Source: Pseudoalteromonas rubra
GTDB lineage: Bacteria; Pseudomonadota; Gammaproteobacteria; Enterobacterales; Alteromonadaceae
Reading direction: 5' to 3'
Assembly: GCF_000238295.3 (NCBI RefSeq)
Contig: NZ_AHCD03000035.1
Location: 868,001-932,000 of the forward strand
Length of the DNA stretch: 64,000 nt
Shown in pieces: positions 53,636 through 62,365 of this stretch. The notes beneath the pieces were generated by a model. The model saw only the letters and a program-made list of their open reading frames with translations. It was not told where the DNA came from and searched no databases. The first letter of the stretch is position 1. Each line of letters starts with the position of its first letter. Position numbers and translations under genes: made by a program.

Positions 53636-54617
53636 ACTTGACTGGCCACTGGCGCTGCTATTGCTTCCCCTGCCTTGGCTGATTGCGCGCTTCAAGCCAA
53701 CCACTGCGCAAACTCAGATCCGCTTACGGATGCCCGGCTATCAGCAACAAAGCGGCTCCGGGCAAAATATGGCTCGCCCGAAACGCAGCGTTAATGTGTT
53801 AGAGACATTGATCTGGTTATGCCTGGTTGTGGCACTAAGTGGCCCCAGCTGGCTTGATGACCCCATTACCTTGCCCAACGAAGGGCGCGATATTATGTTG
53901 GCCGTTGACTTGTCTGGCTCGATGACCGAGCAAGATATGGCTTACCAGGGCAAATATGTCGACCGTCTGTCGGTGGTCAAAGCGGTTTTGTCTGACTTCA
54001 TCGTTGAGCGTCAGGGGGACCGACTGGGCCTGATCTTATTTGGCGATACCGCCTTTTTGCAAACCCCGCTGACCCGGGATTTACAAACCGTCAGCCAGAT
54101 GTTACTCGAAGCACAGATTGGTCTGGTTGGCCGCGCAACCGCCATTGGTGACGCCATCGGGTTATCGGTTAAGCGCTTTAACCAAAAAGAGCAAAGCAGC
54201 CGTATTTTAATCCTGCTTACCGATGGCCAGAATACTGCCGGTAACCTGAAACCGGAAGAAGCGCTGATCCTCGCCCGCGAAGAGGGTATTAAAATCTATA
54301 CCGTTGGCGTCGGTTCGGATGGCCAGGGTGGGTTTAGTTTGTTTGGCATGGGCGGTATGACTGGCAGCAGCATAGATGAGAATACCCTCAAGCACATCGC
54401 CTCTGAAACCGGTGGCGCGTATTTCCGGGCCAAAGACGTGAAAGGGCTACAGCAGATTTATGCGGAGCTCGATAAGCTTGAGCCGATAGCCGATGAAAAC
54501 CAAACCTTCAGGCCCAGACTGTCGCTCTTTTATGTCCCCTTACTGATAGCGCTGGCGTTATGGAGCCTGACGTTACTCAGTAAAGCCATCAGACAATTGC
54601 GAGTGAAGCCACTATGA
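53628..54617 (+). CDS. batA: BatA-like von Willebrand factor A membrane protein
   Basis: A 329-residue protein with two N-terminal transmembrane helices (about 5-22 and 58-77), a cytoplasm- or periplasm-facing VWA domain (about 85-280) and a C-terminal helix (about 300-320). The MIDAS metal site is intact: D94-x-S96-x-S98 in AVDLSGSMTEQD, with TDGQNTAG later. The layout is that of BatA in the aerotolerance operon. It overlaps both neighbours (8 bp upstream, 4 bp downstream), indicating tight coupling. Confidence 0.9.
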   Translation: MFELDWPLALLLLPLPWLIARFKPTTAQTQIRLRMPGYQQQSGSGQNMARPKRSVNVLETLIWLCLVVALSGPSWLDDPITLPNEGRDIMLAVDLSGSMTEQDMAYQGKYVDRLSVVKAVLSDFIVERQGDRLGLILFGDTAFLQTPLTRDLQTVSQMLLEAQIGLVGRATAIGDAIGLSVKRFNQKEQSSRILILLTDGQNTAGNLKPEEALILAREEGIKIYTVGVGSDGQGGFSLFGMGGMTGSSIDENTLKHIASETGGAYFRAKDVKGLQQIYAELDKLEPIADENQTFRPRLSLFYVPLLIALALWSLTLLSKAIRQLRVKPL

Positions 54618-56536
54618 CCGAGTTTATTTTTATTCGCCCCGCTTTGTTGTGGTTGCTCCTTCCCTGGCTACTGCTAACAGGCATACAGTGGATTAAACGT
54701 CATCGTAGTAACGACGGCCAACTGATCGCCCCACACCTTGCACAGTTTGTATTGGAAGATGGCCCCCGAAAGCAAGGCAGTAGTACACCCTGGCTGGTCA
54801 GTCTGTTGCTGTTACTCAGTATTTTGGCCGCAGCAGGACCCAGCTTTGAAAAGCACACGGTACCCGTTTTTAAAAGCAAACAAGCCCGGGTACTGGTCAT
54901 GGATATGTCGTACTCAATGTATGCCACAGATATTCAGCCTAACAGACTGACCCAGGCCCGCTTCAAAACCCTGGATATGATTGGTCAATTTACCGAAGGT
55001 GATACGGCACTGGTTGCCTATGCAGGAGATGCCTTTGTGGTGTCACCATTAACGGATGATATTAAAACACTAGAAAATCTGGTGCCCAGCCTGAGTCCTG
55101 AAATTATGCCCAGCAAAGGCGCTAACGTGCTGGCAGGCCTGGATCAGGCCAAGATCTTACTCGATCAGGCCGGTTACGCAGAAGGTGAAATTATCCTGAT
55201 CAGCGATGAGGTAGAGCAAGACGAACTGGCAGATATCTCAGATTTATTTAACGGCACAAATTATACTCTCCACGTGTATGGTATCGGCACATTAGAAGGT
55301 GCACCAATCGGCTTGCCCGAGGGGGGCTTTTTGAAAGACCGCTATGGACAAATTGTAGTTCCTAAACTCTACCCTGAGCGTCTGTCAGCCCTCGCCTCGC
55401 GCCAGGGAGGCCGCTATGCCACTTACACGCACAGCGACAGCGACATCAAAACATTCGCCCCTAATAAAGTGACAGACTTAGACAGCAATGAGCAACCTGG
55501 TGAGGCTCTTTGGCATCTGGATGCTGGTAAATACCTGCTATTTATCATAGTGCCGCTGGCGCTGTGGTTAATGCGCTCTCAGCCACTTACGCTGGCAATT
55601 TTAGTCGTGGCACTGATACAGCCGCAAGTCGGATATAGTGCAGACTGGAGTAACTGGTTTAAAAATCAGGACCAACAGGCACTGGAGTCATACCAACAAG
55701 GTGACTTCGAACAAGCCCAGAGTGCTCAGGATCCCGCTTTAAAAGGGACCGCTTTATACAAGGCCGGTGAGTACGAGCAGGCAGCGGAACAACTTAAACA
55801 CGCTACTTCGGCCATTGGCCAGTACAACTATGGCAATGCGCTGGCTAAATCAGGACAACTGGACGAGGCCATTGCGGCCTATGAACAGGCTTTGCAACTG
55901 GACCCTGACTTCACACAAGCACAGGACAATAAGCAGCTTGTTGAAGATCTAAAAGCCCAGCAACAAGAGTCACAACAGCAAAATGGCGATCAGTCTGACA
56001 ACCAGGAACAATCTGGCGATCAACAAGATCAGCAACAACAGCAGGATGACCAGCAGCAAGGTAATGATCAACAAAGCGACCAGCAGCAGGAAAGCGGGCA
56101 GCAACAACAAGGTGGTGAACAGCAACAAAGTAACCAGCAAGGCGAGCAGCAAAATGGCGAGCAATCTGACAGTGACGCGCAAGAGCAGCAAAGTTCGGAC
56201 TCAGATAGCGCTGAACAATCAAACAATGACAATGCGCCTGAACTGGCGCAATCTGCTGCACAAAATGAGCAACAGGAACAGACTGAGCGGGCCGCTCAGT
56301 CTGTACAACAAGCTCAGCAACAGGCTGCTGAGGGTGAGGAGCAGTCGGAGCACGCACAGCAACTGATGCAAAGTCGCCCACTGACACCACAAGAGAAAGA
56401 AAAAGCGCAGCAACTCGACCAGTTACTACGTAAAGTGCCGGACGATCCGGCCATCTTGCTGCGCAACAAAATGTTATTAGAATCACAACAACGGGTGCGC
56501 CAGCGTCACCCGCGAGGAGTCGAAAAATCATGGTAA
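54614..56536 (+). CDS. BatB/BatC-like VWA-TPR fusion with Gln-rich tail
   Basis: A 640-residue protein combining two functions that are often separate. N-terminal membrane helices (about 7-25 and 60-76) precede a VWA domain (about 85-275) with the MIDAS residues D97-x-S99-x-S101 in VMDMSYSM. A further membrane segment (about 305-330) is followed by TPR-like repeats (about 360-435; QYNYGNALAKSGQLDEAIAAYEQALQLDPDF). A low-complexity tail of Gln, Asp, Ser and Glu occupies about 440-590. A short basic C-terminus follows. It matches BatB joined to BatC. It overlaps batA by 4 bp and batD by 7 bp. Confidence 0.9.
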   Translation: MTEFIFIRPALLWLLLPWLLLTGIQWIKRHRSNDGQLIAPHLAQFVLEDGPRKQGSSTPWLVSLLLLLSILAAAGPSFEKHTVPVFKSKQARVLVMDMSYSMYATDIQPNRLTQARFKTLDMIGQFTEGDTALVAYAGDAFVVSPLTDDIKTLENLVPSLSPEIMPSKGANVLAGLDQAKILLDQAGYAEGEIILISDEVEQDELADISDLFNGTNYTLHVYGIGTLEGAPIGLPEGGFLKDRYGQIVVPKLYPERLSALASRQGGRYATYTHSDSDIKTFAPNKVTDLDSNEQPGEALWHLDAGKYLLFIIVPLALWLMRSQPLTLAILVVALIQPQVGYSADWSNWFKNQDQQALESYQQGDFEQAQSAQDPALKGTALYKAGEYEQAAEQLKHATSAIGQYNYGNALAKSGQLDEAIAAYEQALQLDPDFTQAQDNKQLVEDLKAQQQESQQQNGDQSDNQEQSGDQQDQQQQQDDQQQGNDQQSDQQQESGQQQQGGEQQQSNQQGEQQNGEQSDSDAQEQQSSDSDSAEQSNNDNAPELAQSAAQNEQQEQTERAAQSVQQAQQQAAEGEEQSEHAQQLMQSRPLTPQEKEKAQQLDQLLRKVPDDPAILLRNKMLLESQQRVRQRHPRGVEKSW

Positions 56537-58161
56537 CGCGATTACTGGGATCCGTGATCTTACTTATTACAATGATGCCTGTCTGGGCCGTAGATCAACT
56601 CAGCGCCAGTGTGGACAAAAATCCAGTGCTGGTCGGTGAATACTTTACATTGACCATAGAAGCCAACGGTAAGGTGTCGGGTCAGATCCCTGACACCAGC
56701 GGGCTAAGTAGCCAGTTTGTCACCAGCCCAATCAGCACCAGCTCCAGAACCAGCATCATCAATGGCAGCATGAGCAGCACGACCAGTTGGCAAATGCAGC
56801 TGTTGTCGCGCAAAGCAGGCGAATTTACCATTCCCAGCTTTGAGGTAGCAGGCCAACAGTCCCGCCCTATCAAACTCAAAGTGCTTGCCCGCGAACAAGA
56901 TGGCGAAGCGCAACAAAACCTCTTTATTAAAACGACCCTCAAGCCAGACACATTACATGTGCAGCAAGCTGCGCTGTACACAGTGAAGCTCTATATAGGT
57001 CAGGATCTGCTTGATGGTCAGCTCAGTGCGCCACAAATGCAAGAGGCACAAATTGCCCAGCTGGGCAAACAAAGTGAAGACTACGAAATCGTCAATGGTC
57101 GCCGTTATATGGTGGTGACTCGCGAGTATCTGATCCAACCGCAAAAAAGCGGTACCTTTACACTTGAGCCACCCATCTTTAATGGTCAAATACGCGAAGG
57201 CTACCGTCGCCTGGCTGTATCGGCGATGGGTGACAGCATTGAGGTTGAGGTCAAGCCAATCCCCGACACCTACTCAGGCACCTGGCTACCCAGCGAACTG
57301 GTCAACCTCAGCGAAGAATGGCAGCCAAGCGACCAGGCCGTCATGGTCGGCACACCAATCACACGTACTCTGACACTCACAGCACTCGGTGTAACTAAAG
57401 AACAACTGCCTGACATAGAGGTGCCTGATGTAGATGGTTTCAGAACTTATCCAGATGAGACTGATCGCAAACAGATGACCCGTGATGGTCGGGTGATCTC
57501 TCAATTGATCGCCTCCTACGCCCTACTCCCTCAAACGCCGGGGACGTACACTCTGCCAGAGATCAAAGTGCCCTGGTTTAATACCGTCATTAACAAAGTG
57601 CAATATGCAACCTTGCCATCTCGCACAATTGAGGTGAAGGCCGATCCAAACCAGGTATCCGTTGTACCAGCCCCCGTTATTGAAGCCCCCAGGCAAGCAG
57701 ATACCGACTTCGAGCCGCAGATTGTCGTCCAGAATGCAGAAAAAACCTGGCTTGACTGGGCATTGCTTGCGTCAGGCTATCTATTGTGGCTCGTCACCTT
57801 AGTGATGTGGTTTCTGACTCGCCAGTCAAAGCCAGCCAAGGTGAAGGCACTCGAACAGACACAAGTAACGTCGGACGAAACCCAAGCACTGCAGCAGATC
57901 AAACGTGCCGTCAAAGCCGCTGATTTAGCCGCCTGCTACCAGGGGCTAAAAGCCCTTGCCCATGCTCAAGGCCATGTGCAACTTCATACCTGGCGTCACC
58001 AACTTAGCCAAGAGTTGCAAAACGAAATTGCAAAGTTGCAAGGCGCGCTCTATAGTGCCAAGCAGGAGAATGTTGATCTGGTGTTGCTGTATCGCCTGTT
58101 AGCGGCACAACATAAGCAGGTTAAAAGCTCTAAAAAACAGCATCTTGAACCGTTGTATTAA
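56530..58161 (+). CDS. batD: BatD-like protein
   Basis: A 543-residue protein with a signal peptide (LGSVILLITMMPVWA). A large periplasmic part of about 380 residues has beta-sandwich repeats (SASVDKNPVLVGEYFTLTIEANGKV; YTVKLYIGQDLLDGQL; PGTYTLPEIKVPWFNT). One transmembrane helix lies near residues 411-430 (WALLASGYLLWLVTLVMWFL). A cytoplasmic tail of about 110 residues includes helical pairs. This is the BatD layout. In Bacteroides the operon was named for aerotolerance, but its general role is unclear. The start overlaps the VWA-TPR gene by 7 bp. Confidence 0.9.
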   Translation: MVTRLLGSVILLITMMPVWAVDQLSASVDKNPVLVGEYFTLTIEANGKVSGQIPDTSGLSSQFVTSPISTSSRTSIINGSMSSTTSWQMQLLSRKAGEFTIPSFEVAGQQSRPIKLKVLAREQDGEAQQNLFIKTTLKPDTLHVQQAALYTVKLYIGQDLLDGQLSAPQMQEAQIAQLGKQSEDYEIVNGRRYMVVTREYLIQPQKSGTFTLEPPIFNGQIREGYRRLAVSAMGDSIEVEVKPIPDTYSGTWLPSELVNLSEEWQPSDQAVMVGTPITRTLTLTALGVTKEQLPDIEVPDVDGFRTYPDETDRKQMTRDGRVISQLIASYALLPQTPGTYTLPEIKVPWFNTVINKVQYATLPSRTIEVKADPNQVSVVPAPVIEAPRQADTDFEPQIVVQNAEKTWLDWALLASGYLLWLVTLVMWFLTRQSKPAKVKALEQTQVTSDETQALQQIKRAVKAADLAACYQGLKALAHAQGHVQLHTWRHQLSQELQNEIAKLQGALYSAKQENVDLVLLYRLLAAQHKQVKSSKKQHLEPLY

Positions 58162-58212
58162 TTTTTCTTCGGTTTGATGAAATAACTTTGCTAGAGACAA
58201 GGTCTTATTAGC

Positions 58213-58728
58213 ATGACCACAAAACAAAAACGTTACGAAAGTCTGGTCCAGGTCTACAACAAGGAGCTTTATCGCTTTGCTTATTGGTTGTGCCAGGACC
58301 CGACCATTGCTGAGGATTTGGTTCAGGAAACCTTTTTGCGCGCCTGGCGTTCACTTGACGCTTTGCAGGACGACAGCGCCGCCAAGTCCTGGTTATTAAC
58401 CATATTGCGGCGTGAGAATGCGCGCCGCTTTGAACGCAAACAATTTGATTATGCCGATGTTGAGCAGGATACCCTGATTGATACCAGCAGTGCGTCACCC
58501 GACTCACAGACTGAGCAAATGATGATCCAAAAACAGATCAGCTTATTGTCATCTGAGTACCGTGAACCACTGTTATTGCAAGTCGTGATGGGTTGCTCCG
58601 GCGAAGAAATCGCACAGATCCTGGAACTCAACAAGAATACTGTGATGACCAGGCTTTACCGTGCCAGAAACCAATTGAAAGAGGCTTTAACACAAGTGAC
58701 CGAAACAGCAAAAGGGGCATCAAACTGA
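58213..58728 (+). CDS. ECF-type RNA polymerase sigma factor
   Basis: A 171-residue sigma-70-family factor of group 4. Region 2 (about 5-75) has LYRFAYWLCQDPTIAEDLVQETFLRAWRSL, and region 4 (about 110-160) has the HTH GCSGEEIAQILELNKNTVMTRLYRARNQL. It probably directs a small regulon. The next gene begins at the last base of its stop (TGATG) and is a DUF3379 protein, the usual membrane partner and likely anti-sigma factor. It lies 51 bp after batD, so read-through from the bat operon is possible. Confidence 0.92.
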   Translation: MTTKQKRYESLVQVYNKELYRFAYWLCQDPTIAEDLVQETFLRAWRSLDALQDDSAAKSWLLTILRRENARRFERKQFDYADVEQDTLIDTSSASPDSQTEQMMIQKQISLLSSEYREPLLLQVVMGCSGEEIAQILELNKNTVMTRLYRARNQLKEALTQVTETAKGASN

Positions 58729-59459
58729 TGGATGAACTCGAATTTCGCCGCCGCTTGTTTGCCGATCCCAATGATAAGGATGTAGTTGCTCAGGCAGACA
58801 CCGATCCGGCCAAACAGCGTCTCGTCAAAGAGATGCAAGATTTTGATGCGACACTGCATAGTGCGTTAGATATTTCTGTGCCCGATGATTTAGCACAGAA
58901 AATCCTGGCGAAACAGCAAGCAGATGCAGATACCTCGATGCAGCAGACCACCGAAGTCAAACAACTCGCCTGGTACCGACGCTTCAAAGCGCCGCTTGCC
59001 ACGGCAGCTTCGGCTTTACTTGCGGTATCCTTATACTTCGCTACGTCAGTCCATGCACCATTACATGCTGGCGAACATGCCTTACAGCACGTGTATTACG
59101 AAGCCGAAGCGCTCGCATTAACACGCGAGGTGCAACTTCAGGAAGTCAACGAGAAACTGGCGATGTTTGGTGGCAAGCTTGAAGCTATGCCTGGCAAAGT
59201 GACCTACGCGACATTTTGTAATTTTAAAGGACAACGCAGCTTACACCTGATCTTCCAGTCAGATCATGGGCCGGTCACTGTTTTTATCGTGCCAACCGAT
59301 AGTGATGATGCCGAGAGCAAAAATGAACGTTTTGCTGATGAGCGCTTCAGCGGCAGTATCAAACCCGGAGATCGCGCTGACACCATTTTAGTAGCAAATC
59401 TCGATACCCCACTGGAGCAGTATCAAACCGCCGTGACTGAATCACTGCGTTGGTTGTAA
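58728..59459 (+). CDS. DUF3379 membrane protein, likely anti-sigma partner
   Basis: A 243-residue protein starting at the ATG that overlaps the sigma-factor stop by one base, with AGGGGC upstream. The N-terminal 85 residues are soluble and helical (MDELEFRRRLFADPND; DDLAQKILAKQQ). A single transmembrane helix (about 92-109, ATAASALLAVSLYFATS) and a periplasmic C-terminal domain follow (HHAGEHALQHVYYE-like opening; FCNFKGQRSLHLIFQSDHGPVTVFIVP). The N-terminal soluble/one-helix/periplasmic layout is that of membrane anti-sigma factors, and DUF3379 genes follow sigma genes regularly. Anti-sigma function is inferred. Confidence 0.82.
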   Translation: MDELEFRRRLFADPNDKDVVAQADTDPAKQRLVKEMQDFDATLHSALDISVPDDLAQKILAKQQADADTSMQQTTEVKQLAWYRRFKAPLATAASALLAVSLYFATSVHAPLHAGEHALQHVYYEAEALALTREVQLQEVNEKLAMFGGKLEAMPGKVTYATFCNFKGQRSLHLIFQSDHGPVTVFIVPTDSDDAESKNERFADERFSGSIKPGDRADTILVANLDTPLEQYQTAVTESLRWL

Positions 59460-59478
59460 GCGCCACTTGCAGATTAAT

Positions 59479-59514
59479 ACCTCAGCCCCAGACAGGTTAT
59501 GGGTGCTGAGGTTT
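59479..59514 (+). terminator. Terminator hairpin of the sigma/DUF3379 unit
   Basis: ACCTCAGC (59479-59486) pairs with GCTGAGGT (59505-59512), with an inner CCC/GGG pair and an 11-nt loop, then TTTGATCATTT. It lies 19 bp after the DUF3379 stop. Confidence 0.7.
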
Positions 59515-59748
59515 GATCATTTCCCCAAGTTTGAGAACAAATAGCTGATAATAAGCACAGTTATAACAGATATTTTCGAGCAATTAGCAAGAATATTTCG
59601 ACGCTAATCAAAAACCATAAAAAGCCATTATATTTCAAAATCTTACGCATAAATCTAGCCATATTGCTGGAGTAGGCGCTTGAAATCGCTTCGCTTCACC
59701 GCATTGATTAACTACAATGCGTTCAGAACTAAAACTCAGAGGAACACC

Positions 59749-60645
59749 ATGAAACAATTTGTTGTTTTAATGACACTCATTGCCGTTCTGGTATCTACCA
59801 GCTTCAGTGCAGAAGCACGGAAAAAATTCGGCAGCAAGAAAAGCGCGGGTAAAACCCACGCAACCAGCACCACAGCACAAAAAAAACAAGTCGATACTAA
59901 GACTCTGGCACCTAATACCGCTAAACCTAAGTCCAATAAAAAGGGCATCATGGCAGGCGTACTGGGTGGCTTACTTGCCGGCGGCCTGATCGCGGCCATG
60001 ATGGGCGATGACTTTGAAGGCTTCCAGTTTATGGAAATGATCTTGTTTGCCATCCTGGCTTTTGTGTTGTTCAAGGTGATCAAATCCTTTATGACCAAAC
60101 GCCAACAACCCCATATGGCAGGTATGCCGCAAGGTGGTAACTTTGGTGGTGGCAACTTTGGCCAAAACAATGGTGGGCAACCGCAAAGCCAGCAACCACA
60201 ATTTCGCCAGCAACCACAATCGGCCCCAGTGAGCGGTGGATTTGGTCAACAGCAGGAACAGGTCCCCTTTAACCTGCCTGCAGATTTTGATGTAAATGGC
60301 TTCTTGCAAGGCGCCCGTGACCACTATCACACAGTTCAGAATGCCTGGAACCAGAGTGACTTTGCGACCCTGGCCGAGTACCTGAGCCCGGAGCTGGTTG
60401 AAGAGTTTAAACAGGACCGTGTAAAACACGGTGAGGTAGCAACCGAAGTGATGTTTGTTGATGCTCAGCTGGTACGTGCAGAAACCACACCGGTCGCCTG
60501 GGAAGTCAGTGTCATGTTCAAAGGTAAATATCGTGACCTTGGCGATAAGCAGGAAGAGCCAATTCACGAAGTTTGGCACCTGGAAAGAAAGACACAAGGC
60601 GATGCGCCTTGGGTTATCGTCGGCGTAGAAGATTTAATCGACTAA
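59749..60645 (+). CDS. Tim44-like domain membrane protein
   Basis: About 298 residues from the ATG at 59749 (AGAGGAAC), rather than the longer frame from 59680. A signal peptide (FVVLMTLIAVLVSTSFSAEA), a Lys/Ser/Thr-rich segment, two short membrane segments (about 65-85 and 95-113; GIMAGVLGGLLAGGLIAAMMG, MEMILFAILAFVLFKVI), a Gly/Gln/Asn-rich linker (about 120-195) and a C-terminal Tim44 domain (about 200-297). The Tim44 part is recognised from AWNQSDFATLAEYLSPELVEEFK and EEPIHEVWHLERK. Bacterial Tim44-like proteins are inner-membrane proteins of unclear function. It is a single gene. Confidence 0.85.
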   Translation: MKQFVVLMTLIAVLVSTSFSAEARKKFGSKKSAGKTHATSTTAQKKQVDTKTLAPNTAKPKSNKKGIMAGVLGGLLAGGLIAAMMGDDFEGFQFMEMILFAILAFVLFKVIKSFMTKRQQPHMAGMPQGGNFGGGNFGQNNGGQPQSQQPQFRQQPQSAPVSGGFGQQQEQVPFNLPADFDVNGFLQGARDHYHTVQNAWNQSDFATLAEYLSPELVEEFKQDRVKHGEVATEVMFVDAQLVRAETTPVAWEVSVMFKGKYRDLGDKQEEPIHEVWHLERKTQGDAPWVIVGVEDLID

Positions 60646-60654
60646 TTCGACATC

Positions 60655-60682
60655 TGTGCTACCAGCACCGCCTGGTAGCACA
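60655..60682. terminator. Strong hairpin between convergent genes
   Basis: TGTGCTACCAG (60655-60665) and CTGGTAGCACA (60672-60682) pair over 11 bp around CACCGC, then CTTTATTT. It separates the plus-strand Tim44-like gene from the end of the minus-strand LytTR gene at 60690. Confidence 0.82.
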
Positions 60683-60689
60683 CTTTATT

Positions 60690-62219
60690 TCACTCAATAG
60701 ATCCCCTCACCTGACCTAGCAAACGCCGACTGACGGGCACGCGATTACCATCACTGAGATAAAGAAACGCATATCCAGATTCCGTTTTATCCTTATTTAG
60801 CGTAATTCGCCTGACCTTATCTAAATCAACCAGGTAAGATCTGTGGACCTGCATGAATGTGCCAGGTAGTTTATCAATCAGGCTTTTCAGTGTTCCCGAA
60901 TACAGGCGCTCACCGCCTCCATCCAGATGTAACTCAACATAATCGCCCGCAGCGCGGCACCACAATATCTGTCCGACATCAATTCGCTCAGTTGCACTAC
61001 CAAAAGTCAGCGTGAGATACTGCTGCCTGCCCGTTTTATTCAGTTGGGCAAGTTTCACCTGCAACTTGGCAATGGCCTGTTGATCCGCCATGGTTTGTAT
61101 CTGAAGTTCGCCCAGTTGGCGAATATGCATCCCCAATAGTACGCCCAGCAATAGGGTTACCATAACGTAGAAAAGCAGACTGTGGAACGATTGCAAGCTC
61201 AGCATTGCTGCCATAACAAAAACACACAATGCTGCAGCAAATAATAAAGCTTTGCCGGTACGATGCCGATAATAGTACCAGCACACAACCCCCACCCCGG
61301 CAAGCGCAGGAATCGTCACGGCCAGCGTCGTTTTTAAGTCAAACCCGGGACTAAAAAATACCAATATAAAGGTGAGACCCATACCCGCAGCCAGAACGCT
61401 CAGCTTTGCTTTGATATCGAACTGACACAGACGCAGTAAATATACCAGTAGCCCAAAGCCAAAGGTCATGGCACAAACTAAGATCAGTACTAGTCTGACG
61501 TCATGCAAAGGATACAGGTAACTGGACCAGCCACGCAGTTGTTCAACGGCTAGCTGAACAACTGCGATACCAATTAACCAAATCAAGCCGGAAGGGATCT
61601 TTGCCCGCAAAGGGCTTAACCTTAGTATCAGCAAATACAGCCCTCCAAGTAACAGGATACATAGCACACTGAGTTGCATATACGGCTCAATGCCAAAGTA
61701 ATCAGTGCTGTTTTGATACTTGCCCAGCGCCGCCAAATGTAAAGGGGAAGATAGGCGCAAGATACTCTGGTGGGAAGACAAATGTATCACTACCCGGTTT
61801 TCACCTGCTCTGATTAAGTCAGGGGGCACATAAAAGCGGGTGTCCATGCGCCCGGCAAGCTCATGTTTGCCATCCAGCGAAACACGACCATTAGTGCCCA
61901 GCAGCCTGCCATTGAGATAAACCTTGCTGGAGGCTTTCGCAAACAAGTAAAATGCAAGTGGTTCAGCGCCTTCTTGCCAGCGTTCAGGCAAATGCAGCGA
62001 AGCTTCTATCCAGATAGCCCGTCTCTGTGGATCAGCACTAAAAAACGACTGTGTTATGCACGCATCATCTTCAAAATTTGGTATTACTTCACCACCCGGA
62101 CAGACACGTATCTGTTGATAATTTATGTGTGCCCAGTCTAGTGCTAGCGAATTAGCTGACACTAATAATAGCAGCGTACAAAATATGACTTGTAAATGCC
62201 GGTTATCACAATACTGCAC
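60690..62219 (-). CDS. Membrane-bound LytTR-type transcriptional regulator
   Basis: A 509-residue regulator with an unusual architecture. A signal or anchor segment (about 10-28) is followed by a periplasmic sensor of roughly 150 residues resembling a 7TMR-DISM extracellular jelly-roll (WIEASLHLPERW; NGRLLGTNG; RFYVPPDLIRAGENRVVIHLSS). About seven transmembrane helices (about 185-370) come next, then a short coiled coil, then a LytTR DNA-binding domain (about 400-505). The LytTR domain reads QILWCRAAGDYVELHLDGG, GTFMQVHRSYLVDLDKVRRI and GNRVPVSRRLLGQVR. It would sense an external signal and bind DNA at the membrane without a kinase. It is divergent from the alpha/beta hydrolase gene, a possible target. 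Confidence 0.88.
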   Translation of the reverse strand: MQYCDNRHLQVIFCTLLLLVSANSLALDWAHINYQQIRVCPGGEVIPNFEDDACITQSFFSADPQRRAIWIEASLHLPERWQEGAEPLAFYLFAKASSKVYLNGRLLGTNGRVSLDGKHELAGRMDTRFYVPPDLIRAGENRVVIHLSSHQSILRLSSPLHLAALGKYQNSTDYFGIEPYMQLSVLCILLLGGLYLLILRLSPLRAKIPSGLIWLIGIAVVQLAVEQLRGWSSYLYPLHDVRLVLILVCAMTFGFGLLVYLLRLCQFDIKAKLSVLAAGMGLTFILVFFSPGFDLKTTLAVTIPALAGVGVVCWYYYRHRTGKALLFAAALCVFVMAAMLSLQSFHSLLFYVMVTLLLGVLLGMHIRQLGELQIQTMADQQAIAKLQVKLAQLNKTGRQQYLTLTFGSATERIDVGQILWCRAAGDYVELHLDGGGERLYSGTLKSLIDKLPGTFMQVHRSYLVDLDKVRRITLNKDKTESGYAFLYLSDGNRVPVSRRLLGQVRGSIE

Positions 62220-62365
62220 ACTTCCCCCACCTCGACCTTTGACCGGTTGAATTCAACCGTTTGTCGATATTACTATTAAAATCAATACATTTGATAGAAT
62301 ATCGCATGATAATTCGAATGGAACAAGGTTAACTGGAGGCACAATTAGCAAACAAGAATATCACT

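Noticed and set aside
55911..56531. Long minus- and plus-strand ORFs within the Gln-rich region
   Set aside because: They arise from the low-complexity CAG/CAA repeats of the VWA-TPR gene; the sense frame has the domain evidence.
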